DNA from: JANSWP01 sp041941305
GTDB lineage: Bacteria; Bacteroidota; Bacteroidia; Chitinophagales; Saprospiraceae
Assembly: GCA_041941305.1 (NCBI GenBank)
Contig: JBGTQJ010000121.1
Location: 1 to 6,576 of the forward strand
Length of the DNA: 6,576 nucleotides
Direction: 5' to 3'
The notes under the pieces were generated by a model, which saw only the letters and a list, made by a program, of their open reading frames with translations, did no database searches and was not told the origin of the DNA. Positions 1-5,730 of this stretch are shown piece after piece. Numbering within the stretch: position 1 is the stretch's first letter; each line of letters starts with the position of its first letter. A program made the translations under genes and the position numbers.

Positions 1-14
1 CCGCCTGCAGGCGG
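1..14. repeat. 14-bp GC-rich perfect palindrome at the window edge
   Basis: CCGCCTGCAGGCGG is fully self-complementary (a 5-bp stem with a TGCA loop if folded). It stands out against the AT-rich surroundings. It may continue outside the window; this design is common in dispersed intergenic repeats. Confidence 0.6.
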
Positions 15-25
15 CAATTTTCTAC

Positions 26-40
26 CATCGCTGTGCGATG
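26..40. repeat. 6-bp hairpin CATCGC-TGT-GCGATG
   Basis: This is a perfect inverted repeat with a 3-base loop, in the non-coding stretch downstream of ccoG. It lies between the possible terminator and a GC-rich palindrome at the window edge. It could be part of a dispersed intergenic repeat; only one copy is visible here. Confidence 0.5.
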
Positions 41-67
41 TCCACCCCTCATTTATTGATAAAATGC

Positions 68-83
68 CAACTGCAAACAGTTG
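68..83 (-). terminator. possible weak terminator hairpin after ccoG
   Basis: CAACTG and CAGTTG pair perfectly around a 4-base loop, 13 bases past the ccoG stop. In the mRNA sense it is followed by GGCATTTTATC, only a short T-rich run. The stem is short, so termination here is tentative. Confidence 0.3.
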
Positions 84-96
84 ACTACCTACTGTC

Positions 97-1608
97 CTAC
101 TTCAAAGGTCCTAAAAAGTTGGTCATTGCTTTATCTATCATTTCACCATTTGACCAAATTTCAATGGACAACTTGGTTTTGTAACTTTCAAGTTTATCTT
201 TTTCCATCTCAATGAAAAAGGCACCCTCTGACATACGCTGTCCTTGAGCTGTAGGGATGCTATCACCTACAAGTTTGATTCGTCCTATAGGAGAATTCAG
301 CTTGAATTCAATATTGGAAATATTATCAAGAGTTTTATTGATGACTTGATAGTTATAAAGATTACTGATGTAGGTCTCATCCACTTGTTGATAGAGCATA
401 CCTGGTGTACGTAAAACCACCGTTTCTACCTCTGTTCTTAAAGAAAATAAGACCACTTGTAAAATGAGCAGCACTGCCAAAACTCCTGAATAGGCAATGG
501 CTCTGGTGGTAAATATTTTCTTCCTTCCTTCTTTGATACCTGCATAGGAATCATATCGAATCAATCCTCTAGGTTGCCTGACCTTGTCCATTACTTCATC
601 GCAGGCATCGATGCAGGCGGTACAATTGATGCATTCCAATTGGGTGCCATTCCGAATGTCAATACCTGTTGGACAAACCCGAACGCACAATCCACAATCA
701 ATACAATCTCCTTGTTTTTTGATAATGGGCACATCTACCAGTTTATCCATTCCCTGTCCTGCTTCCAGGGAGGCGGTAGCCAATTCTTTTTGAATATTGG
801 TAACTGGGCTAGCTAGTTTCGCTTGCTTCTTTTTTTTCAGTTTTCCTCTTGGTTCTCCTCTAACAAAGTCGTAATGAACTACGACGGAATCTGGAACCAA
901 CAACACACCCTGCATTCTTCCATATGGGCAAACTGCCACACACACCTGTTCTCTAAATCTGGAAAAAACAAAATAGAAGACAGCCGAAAAAATTAACATA
1001 GCAATGAACCCTCCCATGTGTAAACTCACGGGCTCCTGAACAATTTTCATGACATTGTCCACCCCAATGATATAAGACAAAAAAGTGTTGGCAATCAAAA
1101 CGGCTATTGCAAAGAAGATGGCATGTTTCAATCCTTTTTTCATGATTTTATCGCTCGTCCATGGAGCTTTATCCAGTCGCCGTTGAGCATTAAAATCTCC
1201 TTCTATCGCATATTCAATTTTTCGGAAAACCATTTCCATAAAAATGGTCTGGGGACAAGCCCATCCACAAAACAATCGACCAAAAACTACGGTAAACAAG
1301 ACAATAAATACTACCAGTGTTATCATCGCCAGTGCAAATAAATGGAGATCCTGTGGCGTAAAAACAATGCTGAAAAGGATAAACTTCCTTTCGATAACGT
1401 TAAACAGTAACAGGGGTTCGCCATTTACTTTTATAAAAGGCATACCAAACAATGCTGCCAATAAAAACCAACTCACATAGGTCCGCCATTTGTAAAACCT
1501 ACCCTTCGGTTTTTTGGGATAAATCCAGTTTCGCTTACCATCCTCACCAATTGTGGCAATCCGGTCACGAAACTCCTCTGTATCTTTTATGTCTTTCGGT
1601 GTTTCCAT
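97..1608 (-). CDS. ccoG: CcoG (FixG/RdxA family) cbb3 oxidase accessory iron-sulfur protein
   Basis: This is a membrane-bound iron-sulfur protein for cbb3 oxidase assembly; the family is thought to reduce Cu(II) to Cu(I) for CuB insertion. The 503-residue protein shows, in order: a cytosolic N-terminus; hydrophobic helices at about 45-60, 85-110, 162-182 and 198-216; CGWACP (C114, C118) and CVAVCPYG (C223, C227) motifs; a dicluster ferredoxin domain with C302, C305, C308, C312 and C326, C329, C332, C336; a helix at about 370-390; and a C-terminal periplasmic beta domain (about 395-503) typical of FixG C-termini. A Lys-rich stretch of about 40 residues (255-298) between the membrane and ferredoxin parts is longer than I expect for the family. 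The ATG gives the expected METP.. start; no strong Shine-Dalgarno sequence is visible. It is the last operon gene in the window, 162 bp after ccoP. The assignment is firm. Confidence 0.97.
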   Translation of the reverse strand: METPKDIKDTEEFRDRIATIGEDGKRNWIYPKKPKGRFYKWRTYVSWFLLAALFGMPFIKVNGEPLLLFNVIERKFILFSIVFTPQDLHLFALAMITLVVFIVLFTVVFGRLFCGWACPQTIFMEMVFRKIEYAIEGDFNAQRRLDKAPWTSDKIMKKGLKHAIFFAIAVLIANTFLSYIIGVDNVMKIVQEPVSLHMGGFIAMLIFSAVFYFVFSRFREQVCVAVCPYGRMQGVLLVPDSVVVHYDFVRGEPRGKLKKKKQAKLASPVTNIQKELATASLEAGQGMDKLVDVPIIKKQGDCIDCGLCVRVCPTGIDIRNGTQLECINCTACIDACDEVMDKVRQPRGLIRYDSYAGIKEGRKKIFTTRAIAYSGVLAVLLILQVVLFSLRTEVETVVLRTPGMLYQQVDETYISNLYNYQVINKTLDNISNIEFKLNSPIGRIKLVGDSIPTAQGQRMSEGAFFIEMEKDKLESYKTKLSIEIWSNGEMIDKAMTNFLGPLK

Positions 1609-1704
1609 TATCTCGAGAGGTCTGTATTTTTAATGTTATTTTGAGTTTGATGATTCTTTCAAAACCCTAACTACAGAATTAAACGGTCTTTTTTAGTCTG
1701 TAAT

Positions 1705-1743
1705 CAAGTCCAAGTTCAAATGCTTAATTTGAACTTGGACTTG
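1705..1743. repeat. perfect 17-bp palindrome between ccoP and ccoG
   Basis: Arms CAAGTCCAAGTTCAAAT (1705-1721) and its exact complement (1727-1743) flank a 5-base loop GCTTA. It lies in the 162-bp gap after the ccoP stop. In the mRNA sense no T-tract follows, so it is a poor intrinsic terminator. A transcript-stabilising or processing hairpin that sets ccoG expression apart from the structural genes is more likely. Confidence 0.85.
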
Positions 1744-1760
1744 GTCTTGAACTTAAACTT
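1731..1760 (-). repeat. five tandem AAGNNN hexamers after ccoP
   Basis: Reading the minus strand from 1760: AAGTTT, AAGTTC, AAGACC, AAGTCC, AAGTTC. The last two and part of the third form one arm of the neighbouring 17-bp palindrome. The array starts 10 bases after the ccoP stop codon (TAG at 1773-1771). AAGCATTT (1763-1770) is also complementary to AAATGCTT in the palindrome loop region (1718-1725), allowing an alternative fold. Confidence 0.75.
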
Positions 1761-1770
1761 CCAAGCATTT

Positions 1771-2682
1771 CTATCCTCCACTAGCATCTTCTGCTACGCT
1801 TTTTGGCTCATATAACTCACCTTCCGGGTCTTTTTGATTTGGCGGATTGGTTCCCTGAAGTGTCAGAATATAACTGGCAACCTTCTGCATATCACTAGGG
1901 CGCAATTGAGAAGTCCAGGAAATCATTCCCTTTTCAGGTACCCCGTATTTTATCGTTCTGAATAAATCTTGGATGTCTCCACCGTGTACCCAATATTTAT
2001 CGGTGAAATTGGGTCCAACACCTCCTTCTCCCAGTTGTCCATGACAAGTGGCACAAAGATTTTTAAAGATACCCTCACCTTGCCCCAATGCCAACTCATC
2101 GGACAATAACACGACTGTTTCCTCATTGACAAGGTCTGATTGTTTGTCCAAATAGGCTTTAACAGCTTCTGCTGCCTCTTCCATCTCCAATTCATATCTT
2201 TCCGCAGAACTCAATCCTATATCTGACATATGGTATACATACCAATAACCGACAGAGATAATAATAGTAAGGTAAAACATACCCACCCACCAGGGAGGTA
2301 ATTTGTTGTCCAATTCTCGAATACCATCGTATTCATGCTCGAACAGGATATCCTGTTCTTTCGCAACTGGGACAGCACCTTCCAATTTTTCCCAAAGACG
2401 AGAAAGGAAAGGTTTTTCTGGTTGTTTATAGTGCGCTACTACTTCTTCAATTCCTTTTTCCCGAAGCATCCGCGTTTCCTCCATTTTCATAATAATGTTG
2501 AACAAACGAACGATGGAAAGGAATGCTACTGCAATGACGATGCCTCCTGCAACCATTATCATATTGCCAAACAAGTCAGGCCAAAAATTTAAGTCGACAG
2601 CCTCATTTTGTCCCATCAACAGCGTAGTAGATGACAGGAGAATAATTAATAAGCAATTTATTTTTAGGATTTTATGTCTCAT
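1771..2682 (-). CDS. ccoP: CcoP, cbb3 oxidase c-type cytochrome subunit III, single heme
   Basis: This is the membrane-anchored cytochrome c subunit that delivers electrons to CcoO/CcoN. The 303-residue protein has a signal-peptide-like N-terminus (about 8-24, ending near LLMGQ), a hydrophobic helix at about 40-65, a charged cytosolic linker at 66-128, and the CcoP N-terminal-domain signature DNKLPPWWVGMF followed by a second helix (about 133-151). The periplasmic cytochrome domain has one CATCH heme motif (210-214) and a likely axial Met253 in KGMISW. Proteobacterial CcoP usually has two CxxCH motifs and one helix. Here there is one CxxCH and an extra N-terminal membrane segment, an arrangement I associate with Bacteroidota. 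The start codon overlaps the ccoQ stop as ATGA, which implies translational coupling. The heme needs the c-type maturation machinery, which is not in this window. Confidence 0.95.
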   Translation of the reverse strand: MRHKILKINCLLIILLSSTTLLMGQNEAVDLNFWPDLFGNMIMVAGGIVIAVAFLSIVRLFNIIMKMEETRMLREKGIEEVVAHYKQPEKPFLSRLWEKLEGAVPVAKEQDILFEHEYDGIRELDNKLPPWWVGMFYLTIIISVGYWYVYHMSDIGLSSAERYELEMEEAAEAVKAYLDKQSDLVNEETVVLLSDELALGQGEGIFKNLCATCHGQLGEGGVGPNFTDKYWVHGGDIQDLFRTIKYGVPEKGMISWTSQLRPSDMQKVASYILTLQGTNPPNQKDPEGELYEPKSVAEDASGG

Positions 2683-2870
2683 GATTTTTTCGTTTCAGCA
2701 TTTTGAGAAATATTCCCTTCAAAGGGAAGATTGGACATTCTTTCGATATAAGATTTATTCTTAAGCATAGTGGTGATCATCGCACCGACAAATACCAAAA
2801 AGAACAAAACCAGCGGCACCAGTGCTAACCATTGAATGTCTCCTGCATTTTCGAGAATGTATTTGAACAT
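2679..2870 (-). CDS. ccoQ: CcoQ/FixQ-type small cbb3 oxidase subunit
   Basis: This is a 63-residue single-helix membrane protein encoded between ccoNO and ccoP, the usual place of CcoQ, which stabilises the cbb3 complex. One hydrophobic helix spans about residues 14-36 (rich in L, V, F), with the N-terminus probably outside. A cytosolic tail begins LKNKSYIERMSNLPFE, resembling the SNIP-type tails I recall from Bacteroidota CcoQ proteins. Its TGA stop overlaps the ccoP ATG by four bases. An 85-bp gap with an imperfect palindrome precedes it. The call rests on position, length and topology more than on strict motifs, because the family is poorly conserved. Confidence 0.85.
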   Translation of the reverse strand: MFKYILENAGDIQWLALVPLVLFFLVFVGAMITTMLKNKSYIERMSNLPFEGNISQNAETKKS

Positions 2871-2876
2871 TTTTCA

Positions 2877-2945
2877 ATTATGAATTTTGAATGATAAATG
2901 ATGAATTCGAAAACATTCAAAATTCATCATTCATCATTCACAATT
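2877..2945. repeat. imperfect palindrome of 7-base units between ccoNO and ccoQ
   Basis: Left arm 2877-2907 and right arm 2915-2945 match at 25 of 31 positions around a 7-base loop (2908-2914). Two of the mismatches become G-U pairs in the minus-strand (mRNA) sense. On the minus strand the right side reads as tandem TGAATGA-like heptamers. The ccoNO stop TGA (2958-2956) is itself the first unit of the adjoining TGAATGAATGAA tract. It may act as an mRNA stability or processing hairpin within the operon, or be a mobile REP-like element; the sequence does not decide. Confidence 0.75.
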
Positions 2946-2955
2946 ATTCATTCAT

Positions 2956-5091
2956 TCATTTAGAAGCTCTAGGAGCTTGTTTTATATCTGTACCCAACCG
3001 TTGCAAATAAGCGATGATGGCCACAATTTCCTTTTGCTCAAGATTTTCATGTTCTATGCCATCTTTTCGCAACCTTTCAGCTACTTCATTCGCCTGGTAT
3101 TGTAGGTCTTCCAATGCAATTTGTTCATATCCCTCATCATAAGGTGTTCCCAAATCCCTCAGCACATTGATTTTGGTTTCAAGTGAGCTGTTGTCCAAAT
3201 CATCTGTCAATAACCAGGGGTAAGGGGGCATGATACTCCCAGGAGACATACTCTCTGGGTCGAGCATATGGTGGTAATGCCAACTATCCGGATACTTTCC
3301 ACCCACGCGGTGCAGATCCGGACCAGTCCGTTTACTTCCCCAAAGAAATGGACGATCGTAAATGAATTCACCAGATTTAGAATATTCGCCGTAACGTTCT
3401 GTCTCTGAACGGAATGGGCGTATCATTTGAGAGTGACAACCGACACAACCTTCGCGGATATAGAGGTCACGACCTTGCAATTCGAGTGGCGTATATGGTT
3501 TTACACTTTCTATTTTTGGTACATTGTCCTCCACCCACATCATTGGGAAGATTTCTATCATTCCTCCAATTGCAACCACCACCAAACTTCCAATCAACAT
3601 TTGGACTGGTCGTTTTTCAATCCATCGGTGCCAGTGGTCGTCTTTATGACCCGCTACCTCTTTGACTCTTGCAGGAGCCTCGGCAGCTTCATTTGCTTCC
3701 AGGGTACTGCCTTGAACTGTTTTCCATAGATTGTAAACCATCAGCAGCAAGCCAACAAAGAACATCAAGCCACCTACTACCCGAATACCGTACATGGGAA
3801 TGATTTGAGTTACCGTTTCCAGGAAGTTTCCATATACCAGGAATCCATCAGGAGAGAATTGTTTCCACATCAATTGCTGGGTTACGCCTCCCCAGTACAT
3901 TGGAATCGCGTAGAAAACAATTCCGAGCGTTCCCAACCAAAAGTGGGTATTTGCCAATTTAACTGAATGTAACTTGGTATTGAATATCCTTGGCAACAGC
4001 CAGTAAAGCACCCCGAAAGTGAGCATTCCATTCCAACCCAAGGCACCAATGTGGACGTGTCCGATGGTCCAGTCGGTATAGTGAGTAATGGCATTTACCC
4101 ATTTGATAGACATCATGGGACCTTCAAAAGTAGACATACCATATGCAGTCACCGCAACCACCATGAATTTCAAAATTGGATCATTCCGAACTCTGTCCCA
4201 GGCTCCTCGTAGCGTCAATAGACCGTTTAGCATACCACCCCAACTAGGTGCAATCAACATTAATGAGAAGACCATCCCTAATGATTGTGCCCAGTCTGGT
4301 AGGGAAGTATAAAGCAAATGGTGAGGACCTGCCCAGATGTAAATAAATATCAAAGCCCAGAAGTGGATAATCGAAAGTCGATAGGAGTATACCGGGCGAT
4401 TTGCCGCTTTCGGTAAATAATAATACATCAATCCCAAATAGGGCGTCGTCAGGAAAAAAGCCACTGCATTGTGACCATACCACCACTGAACAAGTGCATC
4501 CTGAACTCCTGCAAAAACCGGGTAAGAATAAGTCCATGAAACCGGAATTTCAAGACTTTTCACTATGTGCAGCAAGGCTACCGTCACCCAGGTGGCGATG
4601 TAAAACCAGATAGCGACATAAAGATGATTTTCTCTTCTTTTAAAAATGGTGCCAAACATATTGATACCGAAAATCACCCATACAAGGGTTATGGCAATGT
4701 CAATTGGCCATTCCAATTCGGCATATTCCGCACTACTTGTAATTCCGAGCGGTAGGGTAATCGCAGCAGCTACAATGATCAACTGCCAGCCCCAAAAGTG
4801 AAGATTACTCAAAAAGTCACTGTACATCCTGGTTTTGAGCAATCGCTGGAGGGAATAATAAACCCCCATGAAAATACCATTTCCCACAAATGCAAAAATG
4901 ACCGCGTTCGTATGTAAAGGACGAAGACGGCCAAATGAGGTATAGGGAGATTCAAAATTTAAAGCAGGGAAAACTAATTGCAATGCAATCAACAAACCTA
5001 CCAGCATTCCTACCACCCCAAAGATGATGGTTGCATAGGCAAACTTTTTAACAATGGCATTGTCATAATGAAATTTTTCGATCTGAGCCAT
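2956..5091 (-). CDS. ccoNO: CcoN-CcoO fusion, cbb3 oxidase subunits I and II
   Basis: This is the catalytic subunit of the C-family oxygen reductase fused to its monoheme cytochrome c. Numbering from the ATG at 5091 gives 711 residues. CcoN part (about 1-460): RPLHTN His60 and His347 (GHVHIG) bind low-spin heme b; His345 binds heme b3; His207 (YGHNAV), His257 and His258 (AGPHH) bind CuB; Tyr251 fits the cross-linked Tyr; Glu323 lies in TFEGPM. These positions coincide with the numbering I recall for Pseudomonas stutzeri CcoN. A charged, His-containing linker (about 458-493) follows. CcoO part: a membrane helix at about 495-516, a CVGCH heme motif (549-553), likely axial Met621 in SIMPPYPW, and the family's AYLQRLGT ending. 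An in-frame TTG at 5115 would add eight residues; I prefer the ATG because MAQIEKFHYDN matches the family N-terminus. TGA stop. Confidence 0.97.
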   Translation of the reverse strand: MAQIEKFHYDNAIVKKFAYATIIFGVVGMLVGLLIALQLVFPALNFESPYTSFGRLRPLHTNAVIFAFVGNGIFMGVYYSLQRLLKTRMYSDFLSNLHFWGWQLIIVAAAITLPLGITSSAEYAELEWPIDIAITLVWVIFGINMFGTIFKRRENHLYVAIWFYIATWVTVALLHIVKSLEIPVSWTYSYPVFAGVQDALVQWWYGHNAVAFFLTTPYLGLMYYYLPKAANRPVYSYRLSIIHFWALIFIYIWAGPHHLLYTSLPDWAQSLGMVFSLMLIAPSWGGMLNGLLTLRGAWDRVRNDPILKFMVVAVTAYGMSTFEGPMMSIKWVNAITHYTDWTIGHVHIGALGWNGMLTFGVLYWLLPRIFNTKLHSVKLANTHFWLGTLGIVFYAIPMYWGGVTQQLMWKQFSPDGFLVYGNFLETVTQIIPMYGIRVVGGLMFFVGLLLMVYNLWKTVQGSTLEANEAAEAPARVKEVAGHKDDHWHRWIEKRPVQMLIGSLVVVAIGGMIEIFPMMWVEDNVPKIESVKPYTPLELQGRDLYIREGCVGCHSQMIRPFRSETERYGEYSKSGEFIYDRPFLWGSKRTGPDLHRVGGKYPDSWHYHHMLDPESMSPGSIMPPYPWLLTDDLDNSSLETKINVLRDLGTPYDEGYEQIALEDLQYQANEVAERLRKDGIEHENLEQKEIVAIIAYLQRLGTDIKQAPRASK

Positions 5092-5116
5092 AATTTGGGT
5101 TTTCGATTTATTCAAT

Positions 5117-5215
5117 TTAAATTTTGGATTGTCTCAATTCCTTTTGACCTAGTTTTAATAAAAAACCAGTCAAAAGCATCAGGCAAGCGTAAAAAAGTAG
5201 TTGAATGGTTAGCAT
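5117..5215 (-). CDS. possible 32-residue single-helix membrane protein between ccoS and ccoNO
   Basis: This is a short reading frame of 32 codons plus TAA. It starts with MLTIQLLFYACLMLLTGFLL, a continuous hydrophobic helix at about residues 3-20, followed by a short basic, polar tail (KLGQKELRQSKI) that would lie in the cytosol. Its ATG overlaps the end of ccoS within ATGCTAA (seven bases shared), and its stop lies 25 bp before the ccoNO ATG, so it fits tightly in the operon. I recognise no family. Size and topology recall small accessory helices of cbb3 oxidases such as CcoM of Pseudomonas stutzeri, but that is analogy only. Alternatively it is a chance frame in a short spacer. Confidence 0.4.
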   Translation of the reverse strand: MLTIQLLFYACLMLLTGFLLKLGQKELRQSKI

Positions 5216-5370
5216 TCTTCTTTTGTGTTTTGTCGGTCATCAAAAAGCATCCTCACTGAGGGTGTATAGTCATCGTCATATTGTCCGGATCGAACCGCCC
5301 AAAAAAAGGCAGCCAAAAAGCCCAGAGCAACCAATAAACTGACCGCTATGAGGAAGAAAATGATTTTCAT
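5209..5370 (-). CDS. ccoS: CcoS, cbb3-type oxidase assembly protein
   Basis: This 53-residue protein is required in other bacteria (for example Rhodobacter capsulatus) for insertion of redox cofactors into the cbb3 oxidase. The N-terminal helix (about 3-26, MKIIFFLIAVSLLVALGFLA then AFFWAV) is followed by the family hallmark GQYDD at 29-33 and TPSVRMLFDD at 36-45. That matches the usual pattern of Trp-Ala, a short turn, GQ-[FY]-D-D and R-[MI]-L-F-D. The ATG at 5370 has an A-rich leader without a Shine-Dalgarno sequence. It is the first gene of the operon, and its end overlaps a possible 32-codon frame before ccoNO. In many genomes ccoS follows the copper ATPase gene ccoI; here 360 bp of non-coding sequence lies upstream instead. 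Confidence 0.93.
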   Translation of the reverse strand: MKIIFFLIAVSLLVALGFLAAFFWAVRSGQYDDDYTPSVRMLFDDRQNTKEEC

Positions 5371-5451
5371 AATTGTTTGAGTTGTGGATTTTGAGTTGCG
5401 GCCGTCCTGTATAAATTAAACCAGCGACTCCAACCATTATTCTCAAGATTT

Positions 5452-5485
5452 CAAATTCGACGGCAAGGTAGAATTAGGGGCAATT
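5452..5485 (-). promoter_or_regulatory. weak Bacteroidota-type promoter candidate for ccoS
   Basis: On the minus strand an ATTG element is followed after 21 bases by CGAATTTG, a partial match to the Bacteroidota -33 TTTG / -7 TAnnTTTG pattern (the TTTG is present, the TA is missing). A start near 5446 would leave a leader of about 75 bases and put CRP/FNR-type site 1 roughly 53 bp upstream, not an ideal activator distance. A weakened -7 box would fit an activator-dependent promoter, but this is a tentative call. Confidence 0.2.
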
Positions 5486-5492
5486 TTGGCTG

Positions 5493-5506
5493 GTGACAAT
5501 CGTCAC
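5493..5506. promoter_or_regulatory. CRP/FNR-type palindrome, site 1
   Basis: GTGAC-AATC-GTCAC has perfect 5-bp arms around a 4-bp spacer. Read with one more base on each side it is GGTGA-N6-TCACA, nine of ten matches to the E. coli CRP consensus TGTGA-N6-TCACA, and it has the 14-bp geometry of FNR sites. Its centre is about 129 bp upstream of the ccoS ATG. A CRP/FNR-family activator of the cbb3 operon is expected from known FNR/FixK control of such operons; the regulator is not in the window. Confidence 0.55.
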
Positions 5507-5514
5507 AATGAGGG

Positions 5515-5528
5515 GTGATTTTTGTCAC
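5515..5528. promoter_or_regulatory. CRP/FNR-type palindrome, site 2
   Basis: GTGAT-TTTT-GTCAC is the same design with one arm base changed. With flanks it reads GGTGA-N6-TCACT, sharing GGTGA-N6-TCAC with site 1. Its centre (5521.5) is 22 bp from that of site 1 (5499.5), about two helical turns, so two dimers could sit on the same face of the DNA. Confidence 0.45.
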
Positions 5529-5592
5529 TAAAAGCCCTTCAGATAAAAGGATGGTGAGTTCTATGATGAGGCTATTTTTAATAAAAATTTAA

Positions 5593-5612
5593 ATGAAAAT
5601 GAAAATGAAAAT
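5593..5612 (+). repeat. ATGAAA hexamer tandem repeat
   Basis: There are just over three perfect copies of ATGAAA in the divergent intergenic region. It is a simple-sequence tract that could vary by slippage; no function can be read from it. Confidence 0.7.
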
Positions 5613-5676
5613 CCACATTTCATCCGTGGGAAAGCTTATCTGCCCTCCACTAGAGATGATTGTAAAAGGAGATGTT

Positions 5677-5708
5677 TTTGGCACCTTATCTTATTTTCAT
5701 TAACTTAA
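5677..5708 (+). promoter_or_regulatory. candidate Bacteroidota-type promoter for the membrane-protein gene
   Basis: TTTG (5677-5680, within TTTTTG) is followed after 20 bases by TAACTTAA (5701-5708), a partial match to the -7 TAnnTTTG element. The spacing is right for Bacteroidota promoters and would give a leader of about 17 bases before the ATG at 5731. The match is imperfect. Confidence 0.28.
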
Positions 5709-5730
5709 CCCGACTTCAAAACTGAAACAA

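Larger units (their letters stand above)
5371..5730. other. divergent intergenic region between ccoS and the membrane-protein gene
   Basis: These 360 bases have no recognisable gene on either strand. They hold two tandem CRP/FNR-like palindromes (5493-5528), a weak Bacteroidota-type promoter candidate facing each gene, a short ATGAAA tandem repeat (5593-5612) and an unconvincing 36-codon frame (5593-5703). The region must contain the 5' ends of both transcripts unless the oxidase operon is read from elsewhere. Confidence 0.85.

Noticed and set aside
44..54. 11-base sequence CACCCCTCATT also present on the minus strand near 5509-5519
   Set aside because: Only two copies, no shared context or symmetry; the second simply overlaps one CRP/FNR-like site. 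Probably chance.
1612..1619. TCTCGAGA palindrome just upstream of the ccoG ATG
   Set aside because: Eight bases with no spacer or repeat copy nearby; expected by chance.
3427..3729. 100-codon plus-strand frame opposite the CcoO part
   Set aside because: It is antisense to a well-conserved coding sequence, with an aromatic-rich composition typical of a shadow frame.
4244..4537. 97-codon minus-strand frame within ccoNO
   Set aside because: It overlaps ccoNO in a different frame of the same strand; the ccoNO frame carries the CuB ligands here, and the alternative protein has no coherent domain.
5092..5115. TTG start extending ccoNO by eight residues
   Set aside because: The ATG at 5091 gives the N-terminus and ligand numbering expected for CcoN; the extra residues have no family counterpart that I know.
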